From: Pseudoalteromonas aurantia
GTDB taxonomy: Bacteria > Pseudomonadota > Gammaproteobacteria > Enterobacterales > Alteromonadaceae
NCBI RefSeq assembly: GCF_005886875.1
Contig: NZ_PNBY01000095.1
Location: forward strand, 1-45,433
Reading direction: 5' to 3'
Length of the DNA stretch: 45,433 nt
The notes beneath the pieces were generated by a model that made no database searches, was not told the origin of the DNA, and worked only from the letters and a program-made list of their open reading frames with translations. The position numbers and the translations under genes were made by a program. Positions 9,091 through 17,133 of this stretch are shown one piece after another; position 1 is the stretch's first letter, and each line of letters opens with the position of its first letter.

Positions 9091-9119
9091 TTGAATCACA
9101 GTATTATGCGCCGTACACT
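9091..9119 (+). promoter_or_regulatory. Sigma-70 promoter for acpP
   Basis: TTGAAT at 9091-9096, a 17-nt spacer, and TACACT at 9114-9119. The predicted start near 9126 gives a leader of about 44 nt ending in the ribosome-binding site AAAGGAAAG before ATG 9170. A separate strong acpP promoter is expected because ACP is very abundant. Confidence 0.55.
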
Positions 9120-9169
9120 ACGCCGCAATCTGAAAATAACGCAAGTGCGTTTAAATAAAGGAAAGAAGA

Positions 9170-9406
9170 ATGAGCGACATCCAAGAACGCGTAACGAAAA
9201 TCATTATTGAGCAACTAGGTGTTAAAGAAGAAGAAGTTAAAAACGAAGCGTCTTTTGTAGACGACTTAGGCGCTGACTCTCTTGATACCGTAGAACTAGT
9301 AATGGCTTTAGAAGAAGAGTTCGACACTGAGATCCCTGACGAAGAAGCAGAAAAAATTACAACTGTTCAAGCAGCGATCGATTACGTTACAGCTCACGCA
9401 GAGTAA
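9170..9406 (+). CDS. acpP: Acyl carrier protein
   Basis: Carries growing acyl chains on a 4'-phosphopantetheine arm during fatty-acid synthesis. The 78 residues are very acidic and match E. coli AcpP along the length. The prosthetic group attaches at S37 in [27 protein letters not shown] upstream is a good ribosome-binding site. It lies between fabG and fabF as in most proteobacteria, has its own promoter candidate, and a hairpin follows the stop codon. Confidence 0.99.
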   Translation: MSDIQERVTKIIIEQLGVKEEEVKNEASFVDDLGADSLDTVELVMALEEEFDTEIPDEEAEKITTVQAAIDYVTAHAE

Positions 9407-9419
9407 GTGACTAATCACA

Positions 9420-9447
9420 GGGGCAGCGTTCGCTGCCCTTAGTCTTT
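9420..9447 (+). terminator. Hairpin between acpP and fabF
   Basis: GGGCAGC (9421-9427) pairs with GCTGCCC (9432-9438) around a GTTC loop, followed by the T-rich TTAGTCTTT. It is likely a partial terminator or 3'-end stabiliser that lets acpP mRNA exceed fabF mRNA. Confidence 0.6.
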
Positions 9448-9491
9448 ATATCCCCTCATACAATATAATAATCCCTTTTTTGGAGGTCACC

Positions 9492-10730
9492 GTGGCTAAA
9501 CGTCGAGTCGTAGTAACTGGCTTAGGTATGCTTACGCCGCTAGGTAACGATGTATCATCAACCTGGCAGGGTTTATTAGATGGCCGTAGTGGCATCGAAA
9601 ACATTACTCACTTTGATACTTCGAGCTTTGGAACTAAATTCGCTGGTTTGGTGAACGACTTTGATGTTACACAGTTCATGCCAAAGAAAGATGCTAAGAA
9701 GATGGATTTATTTATCCAGTACGGTATCGCAGCGGGTATTCAAGCTTTTAGAGATTCTGGTCTAGAGGTCACAGACGAAAATGCAGCACGTATTGGGGTT
9801 GCAGTGGGTTCTGGGATCGGTGGATTGACACTGATAGAAGAGAATCACGTTAAGCTATTAAACAGTGGTCCACGTAAATTGTCTCCATTTTACGTGCCGT
9901 CGACCATCATTAACATGATCTCGGGTCATTTATCTATCATGCATGGGCTTCGTGGTCCTAACATTTCTATAGTTACAGCATGTACAACTGGCTTACACAA
10001 TATTGGTCATGCCGCACGTATGATTGCGTATGGCGATGCAGATGCTATGGTAGCCGGTGGTGCTGAAAAGGCATCAACCCCTATTGGTATGGGTGGTTTT
10101 AGTTCGGCGAGAGCATTATCTACACGCAATGATGACCCTCAAGCGGCATCAAGACCGTGGGACAAAGACCGAGATGGTTTCGTTTTGTCTGATGGTGCTG
10201 GCGTAATGGTACTTGAAGAGTATGAACATGCTAAAGCACGTGGTGCTAAAATATACTCAGAGCTGGTAGGTTTTGGCATGAGTGGTGATGCATTTCATAT
10301 GACTTCGCCACCAGAAGATGGTTCTGGTGCAGCATTAGCAATGGTTAATGCATTGAATGATGCTGGTGTGAATGCTGATCAAGTCGGTTATATCAACGCT
10401 CATGGTACGTCAACCAATGCGGGTGATAAAGCGGAAACACAGGCTGTTAAATCTGTATTTGGTAATGGTGCTGATAAAGTGATGGTCGGGTCGTCTAAAT
10501 CTATGATGGGGCATTTATTGGGTGCTGCTGGCTCTGTGGAGTCAATAATCACTGCGTTGTCGTTACAAGAACAAAAAGTATCACCAACGATTAACCTAGA
10601 TAACCCTGATGAAGGCTGTGATTTAGATTATATTGCCCACACCGCACGAGATGCAAAATTAGAGTATGCGTTATGTAACTCTTTTGGTTTCGGTGGGACC
10701 AATGGTTCTTTACTGTTTAAAAAGGTATAA
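9492..10730 (+). CDS. fabF: Beta-ketoacyl-ACP synthase II
   Basis: Condenses acyl-ACP with malonyl-ACP in fatty-acid elongation and is important for temperature control of unsaturation. The start is GTG 9492, five nt after GGAGG at 9482-9486; an in-frame TTG at 9480 would place the ribosome-binding site inside the gene. The resulting protein has 412 residues, as E. coli FabF. The Cys-His-His triad is complete: C164 in VTACTTG, H304 in NAHGTSTN and H341 in [10 protein letters not shown]. It lies 85 nt after acpP, with a hairpin between, and is closed by a good terminator. Confidence 0.97.
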   Translation: MAKRRVVVTGLGMLTPLGNDVSSTWQGLLDGRSGIENITHFDTSSFGTKFAGLVNDFDVTQFMPKKDAKKMDLFIQYGIAAGIQAFRDSGLEVTDENAARIGVAVGSGIGGLTLIEENHVKLLNSGPRKLSPFYVPSTIINMISGHLSIMHGLRGPNISIVTACTTGLHNIGHAARMIAYGDADAMVAGGAEKASTPIGMGGFSSARALSTRNDDPQAASRPWDKDRDGFVLSDGAGVMVLEEYEHAKARGAKIYSELVGFGMSGDAFHMTSPPEDGSGAALAMVNALNDAGVNADQVGYINAHGTSTNAGDKAETQAVKSVFGNGADKVMVGSSKSMMGHLLGAAGSVESIITALSLQEQKVSPTINLDNPDEGCDLDYIAHTARDAKLEYALCNSFGFGGTNGSLLFKKV

Positions 10731-10757
10731 TATCTAATAAGTAAGGAATTATTAGAA

Positions 10758-10780
10758 GCCTGGCAATGCCGGGCTTTTTT
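10758..10780 (+). terminator. Rho-independent terminator after fabF
   Basis: GCCTGGC (10758-10764) pairs with GCCGGGC (10768-10774) through six Watson-Crick pairs and one wobble, with an AAT loop and six Ts. It lies between fabF and pabC, only 11 nt before the pabC start. The downstream operon therefore depends on readthrough or on a promoter I could not identify. Confidence 0.8.
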
Positions 10781-10791
10781 GTAGGTGTTAG

Positions 10792-11580
10792 ATGAATATA
10801 ATAATGACAGACACACTCTCTTGCAAAGATCGAGGGCTACAGTACGGGGATGGCTTTTTTACGACGGTACAAATCAAAGCGGGGCAACTCGCATTATGGT
10901 CATTACACATACAACGATTGCAGCAATGCCAACAAAGGTTAGGGTTTACAGAATTTAATTGGCAAGAACTCACCGACCATTGTATTGAGGTAGCAAAAAT
11001 ACACCAACAAGCTGTATTAAAAGTCATTATTACTCGTGGTGTGGGAGGACGAGGCTATACGCCTCCAGTAAACGTAACACCAACGGTGACCGTGTCCGTC
11101 AGCGAATTCCCAATGCATTATACACAACTTTCCAAAACAGGCTTGTGCTTGGGCGTTAGTAACATTCAGTTAGGACACCAACCATTGTTGGCTGGTTTAA
11201 AAACACTCAATAGACTAGAACAAGTCTTAATAAAGCAAGATGCGATGCAATGTAATCATGATGATGTGGTCGTTATGGATATTGATAATCATGTTATAGA
11301 AACCTCTGTTGGAAACATTATTGGCTATCAGGAGGGGGTGTTTTATACGCCAAGGTTAGATAAATGTGGTATTGAAGGGGTATACCTAAAGCACTTAGCT
11401 CAGCACAACTTGATCAAGCCGACCCAAATTAAATTAGAGCAACTACTTGAGATGGATGCAGTTGTGGTATGTAATAGCCTAATGGAATGCATGCCTGTTT
11501 CGCAATTAGGTGAAAAAGCATATGATTTAGACATCGTGCTTGGTGCTATTCGCATGCTCAATAACAAGGTACAGTCTTGA
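10792..11580 (+). CDS. pabC: Aminodeoxychorismate lyase
   Basis: PLP-dependent lyase that splits 4-amino-4-deoxychorismate to p-aminobenzoate and pyruvate for folate synthesis. It has 262 residues, close to E. coli PabC. Class IV aminotransferase fold marks are present: QYGDGFFTT near the N-terminus, TRGVGGRGY, AGLKTLNRLEQV with the likely PLP lysine K137, and VIETSVGNI. The ATG at 10792 is used; a second in-frame ATG at 10804 is possible. It sits between fabF and mltG as in enterobacteria, and its stop overlaps the mltG start by 4 nt. Confidence 0.92.
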   Translation: MNIIMTDTLSCKDRGLQYGDGFFTTVQIKAGQLALWSLHIQRLQQCQQRLGFTEFNWQELTDHCIEVAKIHQQAVLKVIITRGVGGRGYTPPVNVTPTVTVSVSEFPMHYTQLSKTGLCLGVSNIQLGHQPLLAGLKTLNRLEQVLIKQDAMQCNHDDVVVMDIDNHVIETSVGNIIGYQEGVFYTPRLDKCGIEGVYLKHLAQHNLIKPTQIKLEQLLEMDAVVVCNSLMECMPVSQLGEKAYDLDIVLGAIRMLNNKVQS

Positions 11581-12563
11581 AAAAAATTTTTCTGGTAGTA
11601 ATTGCTTTAATCGTTGTCGTAACGATATTGTTTACACACCAAGTCGCTAAGTTTAAGTCGCTACCACTTAACAATGTACAAAGTTTATTTCATGTGAAGC
11701 CAGGCACCGGGTTTAACCAGCTATGTCGAGCATGGCAAAATGAACAGTATTTAGTATCCTGCGTTCCCTATAGATTCTACGCTAAACTATTCCCTGAGAA
11801 GTTCACATTGAAAGCAGGCGTTTATGATATCAGCAATTTAACAGTACTTGCTGCTATTGAGAAAATAAATGAAGGCCAGCAACAGCAGTTTTTCTTTACC
11901 ATTATTGAGGGTGAGCAACTTCGGGTGGTACTCAAGAAGTTGAAGGAAAGTCGCTATATTACATATGATGTTGAGTTAAAAACACTTATAGAACAACTCG
12001 GACTAGATGGCTCTGCTGAGGGTTATTTATTGCCAGAAACATATGCTTACACTGCAGGTACTAGTGCGGTATCACTTCTTCATAGAGCAAAAAGTAAAAT
12101 GGATGAAGTGTTAGGTGTGGAGTGGAATAATCGCGCGCAGAATTTGCCGATAAGTACGCCTTATCAAGCATTAATATTGGCGTCAATTATTGAAAAAGAA
12201 ACAGGATATGGACCGGAGCGAGGGTTGATCTCATCAGTCTTTATAAACAGGCTAAATGCAAAAATGCGATTGCAGACAGATCCTACGGTTATTTATGGTC
12301 TCGGAGAGCAATTTGATGGGGATATAAAACGCCAAGACTTGCGACAATACACGCCATATAATACATATAGGATAAAAGGTCTGCCGCCGACTCCTATAGC
12401 TATGCCTTCGCAAGATGCGATTCGGGCAGCATTAAACCCTGAAGCATCGGATTATTTTTATTTTGTTGCAAAGGGTAATGGCCAGCATCAATTTTCAAAA
12501 GATTTAACAGCGCACAACCGTGCTGTACAAAAATATATTTTAAAGAGACGTAATGACAGCTAA
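11577..12563 (+). CDS. mltG: Endolytic murein transglycosylase MltG
   Basis: Inner-membrane lytic transglycosylase (YceG-like) that cuts nascent peptidoglycan and so sets glycan length. The start is TTG 11577, overlapping the pabC stop in a coupled junction. One N-terminal membrane helix spans roughly residues 4-21. It has a LysM-like region, then the catalytic segment LASIIEKETGYGPERG with catalytic E208 and the LQTDPTVIYG motif. The 328 residues are slightly short of E. coli (340). It overlaps tmk by 11 nt. The operon pabC-mltG-tmk-holB is conserved in gammaproteobacteria. Confidence 0.94.
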   Translation: MKKIFLVVIALIVVVTILFTHQVAKFKSLPLNNVQSLFHVKPGTGFNQLCRAWQNEQYLVSCVPYRFYAKLFPEKFTLKAGVYDISNLTVLAAIEKINEGQQQQFFFTIIEGEQLRVVLKKLKESRYITYDVELKTLIEQLGLDGSAEGYLLPETYAYTAGTSAVSLLHRAKSKMDEVLGVEWNNRAQNLPISTPYQALILASIIEKETGYGPERGLISSVFINRLNAKMRLQTDPTVIYGLGEQFDGDIKRQDLRQYTPYNTYRIKGLPPTPIAMPSQDAIRAALNPEASDYFYFVAKGNGQHQFSKDLTAHNRAVQKYILKRRNDS

Positions 12564-13182
12564 ATTCATCGTAATAGAGGGCCTTGAAGGCGCAGGTAAA
12601 TCTACCGCAATGCAGGCATGTCGGCAGTTTTTAGCTGACAAATCCATTGATTTTGTTCAGACACGTGAACCAGGTGGTACCCCATTAGCAGAAGGGTTAC
12701 GAGATCTTATTAAACAGCAGCATGAAGAAAATATAGCGCCAGAAACAGAACTTATGCTGATGTATGCAGCACGTATGCAGTTATTATATAATGTAATTAC
12801 GCCAGCACTTAGCCAAGATAAGTGGGTACTGGGTGACCGCCATGATATGTCTTCACAAGCTTATCAAGGTGGGGGACGGGGCCTATCGCAGGAGACGTTA
12901 GCGACACTATCGGACATCGTATTGAAAGGGTTAAAGCCTGATTTGACGCTTTATTTGGATATTAGACCGGAAGTCGGACTCGCTAGGGCCAAAGGTCGTG
13001 GTGAACTTGACCGAATTGAGCGTGAGGCGCTGAGCTTTTTTGAACGCACGCGTGAGCGGTATTTAACGCTTGCGAATGCTAATGAACAGTGTGTTGTTAT
13101 CAATGCTGAACAATCAATAGAGTGCGTACATCAAGATATTGTCGCAGCGCTACACACTTTTTATCTTAGTGTGAAAGCATAA
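12553..13182 (+). CDS. tmk: Thymidylate kinase
   Basis: Phosphorylates dTMP to dTDP, the last specific step of dTTP synthesis. It has 209 residues. The P-loop GLEGAGKST is at residues 10-18. The DR(H) motif in VLGDRHDMSSQAYQGGGRG and the LID-region GRGELDRIE are as in proteobacterial enzymes. It overlaps the mltG 3' end by 11 nt and is separated from holB by 1 nt, so the genes are translated as a unit. Confidence 0.97.
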   Translation: MTAKFIVIEGLEGAGKSTAMQACRQFLADKSIDFVQTREPGGTPLAEGLRDLIKQQHEENIAPETELMLMYAARMQLLYNVITPALSQDKWVLGDRHDMSSQAYQGGGRGLSQETLATLSDIVLKGLKPDLTLYLDIRPEVGLARAKGRGELDRIEREALSFFERTRERYLTLANANEQCVVINAEQSIECVHQDIVAALHTFYLSVKA

Positions 13183-13183
13183 T

Positions 13184-14083
13184 ATGTATACTTGGCAACA
13201 AGGCGTGTGGCAACAATTACAAGATAGTTTTCAGTTACACCGCTTTCATCATGCACAATTATTTATTGGCTTAGCTGGGGTTGGTAAATTTGATTTAGCT
13301 AACCAGCTTGCGAGTACTTTACTCTGTGAGCGGCCAGAGGGTTTTGAACCCTGTAATACATGTAAAACATGTGGATTACTGGCTGCCGGGACACACCCTG
13401 ATAGGCTGTTAATAAATGCTGAAGCAAATAGCATCGGCGTTGATGCGATTCGCAGTTTAAGTGACTTTGTACATCACTCTGCGCTGCAAGGTGGCAATAA
13501 AGTCGTCATAATCAAAGATGCAGAGAAAATGACGCACTCTGCGGCTAACGCGTTGTTAAAAACCCTTGAAGAGCCAAATTTAAATCGATATATCTTATTA
13601 ACATGTAATGATAAAAGCCAGTTACCTGCAACGGTTCTAAGTCGTTGTGGACAACAAGCCGTCGCAGTAATTGACGGATCTCATGCCCAAGCTTGGTTAG
13701 CAGAACAACATATTCCGCTGCATGACTTTGCTTGGGGTCCACAGTTTTATTCTCAGCCCTTAAAGTTAGTGCAGTGGCATCAAGAGGGGCTGTTAGAAAA
13801 AATCGAGACGCTGTACTTATTTGCAAGTAACTTAAAAGCAAGTCATAATTTTGCCGAAGTACAAAAGATTTTGACAGAGCATGCCCAGTTGGTCTCTGTA
13901 TTTTACGTATTTATCAATCAACAGCTTAAATTTAGTTTACAACACGGTTTGGCTTTTAGTGCATATAATGATGCGCAAAAAGCGATGCACCGCTTTATGT
14001 TAGATACACAACAGATCCTAGGCTTAAATCAATCATTAGGGTTAGCTAAGCTGATATATACGTTACAAAACGCAATAAAATAG
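13184..14083 (+). CDS. holB: DNA polymerase III subunit delta'
   Basis: Clamp-loader subunit that, with delta and the DnaX subunits, opens the sliding clamp. It has 299 residues. The AAA+ fold shows a P-loop-like GLAGVGKF in which the final Ser/Thr is replaced by Phe. The zinc module C(x)nCNTCKTC lies around residues 50-65, and the SRC motif (VLSRCGQQ) contacts the neighbouring ATPase. Loss of the P-loop hydroxyl fits the known lack of ATPase activity in delta'. It is followed by pilZ and tatD as in Pseudomonas. Confidence 0.93.
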   Translation: MYTWQQGVWQQLQDSFQLHRFHHAQLFIGLAGVGKFDLANQLASTLLCERPEGFEPCNTCKTCGLLAAGTHPDRLLINAEANSIGVDAIRSLSDFVHHSALQGGNKVVIIKDAEKMTHSAANALLKTLEEPNLNRYILLTCNDKSQLPATVLSRCGQQAVAVIDGSHAQAWLAEQHIPLHDFAWGPQFYSQPLKLVQWHQEGLLEKIETLYLFASNLKASHNFAEVQKILTEHAQLVSVFYVFINQQLKFSLQHGLAFSAYNDAQKAMHRFMLDTQQILGLNQSLGLAKLIYTLQNAIK

Positions 14084-14094
14084 GATGTAACATT

Positions 14095-14421
14095 GTGCAA
14101 GAGTTATTAGTAGATTTTGAAGATTTAGATGAACTGTATCGGTGTTATATGCCCGCTTTAAAGCATGGTGGTTTGTTTGTAAAGACCAATACACGTTATG
14201 AACTGGGGCAGCCAGCGAACATGCGCGTAACGCTACCTGATGCATTAGAACATGATTTAGTCTTGGGCAAGGTCGTTTGGATCACCCCTCAGGGTGCACA
14301 AAATTCCAATCCACCCGGAGTTGGCATTGGTTTTGTCGAAGATAAAGACCGTGTTAACGACAAAATAATTAAGCTATTAGGCACTATGCTTAACGCCGAT
14401 AAACCCACCTACACCATGTAA
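14095..14421 (+). CDS. pilZ: PilZ-domain protein, type IV pilus assembly type
   Basis: Small 108-residue PilZ protein. The start is GTG 14095 with AGGAT upstream. In Pseudomonas the homologue between holB and tatD is the founding PilZ, needed for type IV pilus assembly together with FimX/PilB. This group does not bind c-di-GMP well because the N-terminal RxxxR motif is missing; I also see no such motif here. The core GKVVWITPQG...GVGIGF matches PilZ. Function in pilus assembly is inferred from gene order and class. Confidence 0.9.
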   Translation: MQELLVDFEDLDELYRCYMPALKHGGLFVKTNTRYELGQPANMRVTLPDALEHDLVLGKVVWITPQGAQNSNPPGVGIGFVEDKDRVNDKIIKLLGTMLNADKPTYTM

Positions 14422-14429
14422 GAGTAGTT

Positions 14430-15215
14430 ATGATTGTAGATTCCCATTGCCATTTAGACAGGCTTGATTTTGACAAGCTAGGACAGGACTTACCTGATAT
14501 TTTACAAGCTGCAAGAGCAAAGCAGGTTGAGCACTTTTTATGTGTGAGCGTGACGCTTGAACAGTTCCCCAGTATGCTCGACACGATCCTTCCCTATAAA
14601 GATATTTCCGCATCATGTGGCGTTCACCCATTAGATCAAAAAGATCAATTAGATAAAGCTTTGTTACGTCAGTTAGCTGGGCACGAACGTGTCGTTGCGG
14701 TAGGGGAAACTGGACTCGATTATTATTATTCAAAAGATACTCATCAAGTTCAACAAGATAGTTTTGTTGGCCATATTGAAGTAGCAAACGAGCTAAATAA
14801 GCCTCTTATTATTCATACGCGTGATGCACGGGAAGATACGATTGCGTTACTGAAAGCCCATAACGCAGAGCGGTGTGGTGGTGTGCTGCATTGTTTTACC
14901 GAGGATTGGACTATGGCGAAAAAAGCCATTGATATGGGGTTTTATATTTCAATTTCGGGTATTGTCACGTTTAAAAATGCAGTTGAATTAAAAGACGTGG
15001 TGAAACAGCTTCCGTTAGACCGATTATTAATTGAAACCGACTCTCCTTATTTAGCGCCCGTGCCTTATCGCGGTAAAACAAACCAGCCTGCTTATGTGCA
15101 AGATGTCGGTTACTATATTGCTGATTTGAAAGGGCTGACTTTTAATGAGTTGGCAAAAGCGACAACGGATAACTTTTATCAACTATTTAATTTAGCCCCA
15201 AAAGTGAATGTCTGA
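14430..15215 (+). CDS. TatD-family metal-dependent deoxyribonuclease (YcfH-like)
   Basis: Amidohydrolase-fold hydrolase of 261 residues. Metal ligands are visible: DSHCHLD at the N-terminus (D4, H6, H8), GETGLDYYY with a Glu ligand, IHTRDA, LHCFTED, and ETDSPYLAP with the conserved Asp. Relatives act as 3'-5' DNases or D-tyrosyl-tRNA related hydrolases; E. coli YcfH sits at the same place next to holB. The gene starts 8 nt after pilZ and overlaps the next gene by 8 nt. Confidence 0.93.
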   Translation: MIVDSHCHLDRLDFDKLGQDLPDILQAARAKQVEHFLCVSVTLEQFPSMLDTILPYKDISASCGVHPLDQKDQLDKALLRQLAGHERVVAVGETGLDYYYSKDTHQVQQDSFVGHIEVANELNKPLIIHTRDAREDTIALLKAHNAERCGGVLHCFTEDWTMAKKAIDMGFYISISGIVTFKNAVELKDVVKQLPLDRLLIETDSPYLAPVPYRGKTNQPAYVQDVGYYIADLKGLTFNELAKATTDNFYQLFNLAPKVNV

Positions 15216-17070
15216 TTGTAAAAAAACTCTGCCTATGATGCTACTTGGCCCGATGATCCGTCGAGCCGAGCCTCATCAAGTATGTATCCAACTGGTGACA
15301 AGCTGTGCTACTCAGGTCACTTTTTCAGTATCTGGATACGATGTTCACTCGGAACAAACAACGCTTACATTGGGAAAGCACTGTTATCTGCACACTGTAA
15401 TAGTGACACCTCTACAAGGCGATTTTATAGCAGATCAAGCCTTGGGTTATGGCGTCTACTTTGACGATAAAGCTCAAAGGCTAGATGAATTTTGTTATAG
15501 AGGTCTATCATCTCCACAGTTCATAATCCCTAAGCAACTCTCTAAAGTGTTACATGGTTCTTGTAGAAATCCACATCATTCAAGTAAAGACAGCTTGGTT
15601 ATGGCTGATACCCAGTTAGAGGGGTTCCGGCAAAAAGGTCAAAGTGGCCCAAGCTTATTATTGATGTCGGGTGATCAGATATATGCGGATGACGTGGCAG
15701 GTGCGATGTTACTGGCTATTCATCAATTAATAAACAAACTTGGGTTATATAAAGAAACGCTCAATGGCTTAGGCCCGCTTGAAGAGATCCAAAAACAATT
15801 ATTCAATCGAGAACACCTATTACCAAAAACACCCTGGCAAGCATGTTCTAAGCGCTCTTTACGCTATTGGACAAAAACAGATGATGCACACTTTACGAGT
15901 ATGCATGCGTGCAACCACCTTATGCACTTTGAAGAGTTTATCGCCTATTATTTGTTGGCATTTAGTCCTGTGGTGTGGACATTGGTTGAAACGGATAAAA
16001 TTAGTTATGAAGAGGAACACACCGCTAAGCGACGAAAGTTTTACGATGAATGGCGAGTGTTACAGGAGTTTATCACTGGGCTGCCTAATACTCAGCGCTT
16101 ATTTGCAAACATTTCTACATTAATGATGTTCGATGATCATGATGTAACGGATGATTGGAATTTAACAGCGCAGTGGGAGCAAGCCATTGCCAGTAATTCA
16201 GTCAGTAGCCGAATTATTCATAATGGTTTATTGAGCTATTGGTTATTTCAGGGCTTAGGCAATGATGCAATGGTACATTCGAAAACTTTGTTAGCGCCTT
16301 TTGAAGAGAGTTTAGTTGAAGGCCAGTGGCTATTTTTAAGTTTAGATAAAGAATTACAACGATTTGGGCGGTGGCATTTTTGTTTGGATACATTCCCTAA
16401 AGTCGTCGTATTAGATACGCGCACACATCGTTGGAGAAATGAACAAAACTTTGCAGAGCCCAGTGGTTTGATGGATTGGGAAATGTTAATGGAATTGCAA
16501 GAGACCTTAGTTAATCATGAAGCTGTTATCTTAGTATCACCCCCTCCCGTTTTCGGCGTTAAATCAATTGAAGCGATCCAAGCTGCTTTTAATATATGCG
16601 GTCAGCCTTTAATGGTTGATGTAGAAAACTGGATGGCCCATGAGGGATCTGCCAAAAAGCTATTAGATATATTTAAGCGTGCAGATACACCGAAGGAAAC
16701 AATCATTTTGTCAGGAGATGTACATTATTCGTTTTGTTTTTCAGTACAGTCTCGGTTTGGTCGACATCATAATCGAATTTGGCAGTTAACAGCATCAGGT
16801 ATTAAAAATGAGTTTCCTAAAAAGTTAATTGCTTGCTTAGATAAATTAGATTCTATTTTTTATGGACCGTGGAGCCCGCTTAACTTTTTTACTAAGCGCT
16901 GGCAAATGGAGGTCAACAAACATCCATTAGAAGGAGCCACGAATAAACAGCCTTATTTAATCTCTAATAGTGCGATCAGTCTGATCAGTTTAGAGCAAGG
17001 GAAGTTAGCACATTATGAGTTGTGGCATGGAGACGGTTCGATTAGCCAGTTTAGTCTAGAGTCGGAATAA
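15208..17070 (+). CDS. PhoD-like metallophosphatase
   Basis: 620-residue protein of the alkaline phosphatase D / PhoD-like group. Metallophosphatase motifs are visible: HGSCRNPHH, LLMSGDQIYADDV, MFDDHDVTDDWN and ILSGDVHYSF. These supply the Asp/His metal ligands in the usual order. Unlike secreted Tat-dependent PhoD there is no signal peptide and no twin-arginine motif, so it is predicted to be cytoplasmic. The start overlaps the tatD end by 8 nt, implying translational coupling. The substrate is unknown; phosphodiester or phospholipid head groups are possibilities. Confidence 0.85.
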   Translation: MSDCKKTLPMMLLGPMIRRAEPHQVCIQLVTSCATQVTFSVSGYDVHSEQTTLTLGKHCYLHTVIVTPLQGDFIADQALGYGVYFDDKAQRLDEFCYRGLSSPQFIIPKQLSKVLHGSCRNPHHSSKDSLVMADTQLEGFRQKGQSGPSLLLMSGDQIYADDVAGAMLLAIHQLINKLGLYKETLNGLGPLEEIQKQLFNREHLLPKTPWQACSKRSLRYWTKTDDAHFTSMHACNHLMHFEEFIAYYLLAFSPVVWTLVETDKISYEEEHTAKRRKFYDEWRVLQEFITGLPNTQRLFANISTLMMFDDHDVTDDWNLTAQWEQAIASNSVSSRIIHNGLLSYWLFQGLGNDAMVHSKTLLAPFEESLVEGQWLFLSLDKELQRFGRWHFCLDTFPKVVVLDTRTHRWRNEQNFAEPSGLMDWEMLMELQETLVNHEAVILVSPPPVFGVKSIEAIQAAFNICGQPLMVDVENWMAHEGSAKKLLDIFKRADTPKETIILSGDVHYSFCFSVQSRFGRHHNRIWQLTASGIKNEFPKKLIACLDKLDSIFYGPWSPLNFFTKRWQMEVNKHPLEGATNKQPYLISNSAISLISLEQGKLAHYELWHGDGSISQFSLESE

Positions 17071-17075
17071 AATAC

Positions 17076-17090
17076 CCTATACTTTATAGG
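17076..17090. repeat. Short perfect inverted repeat between phosphatase and kinase genes
   Basis: CCTATA-CTT-TATAGG at 17076-17090, just after the phosphatase stop codon. It is followed by T/A-rich sequence but no long U-tract, so it may be a weak terminator or an operator for the kinase gene. Confidence 0.35.
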
Positions 17091-17133
17091 CTTTGCTATA
17101 TTTTATAAATTAGTTCTCGTTTTTTGGCTGTTT

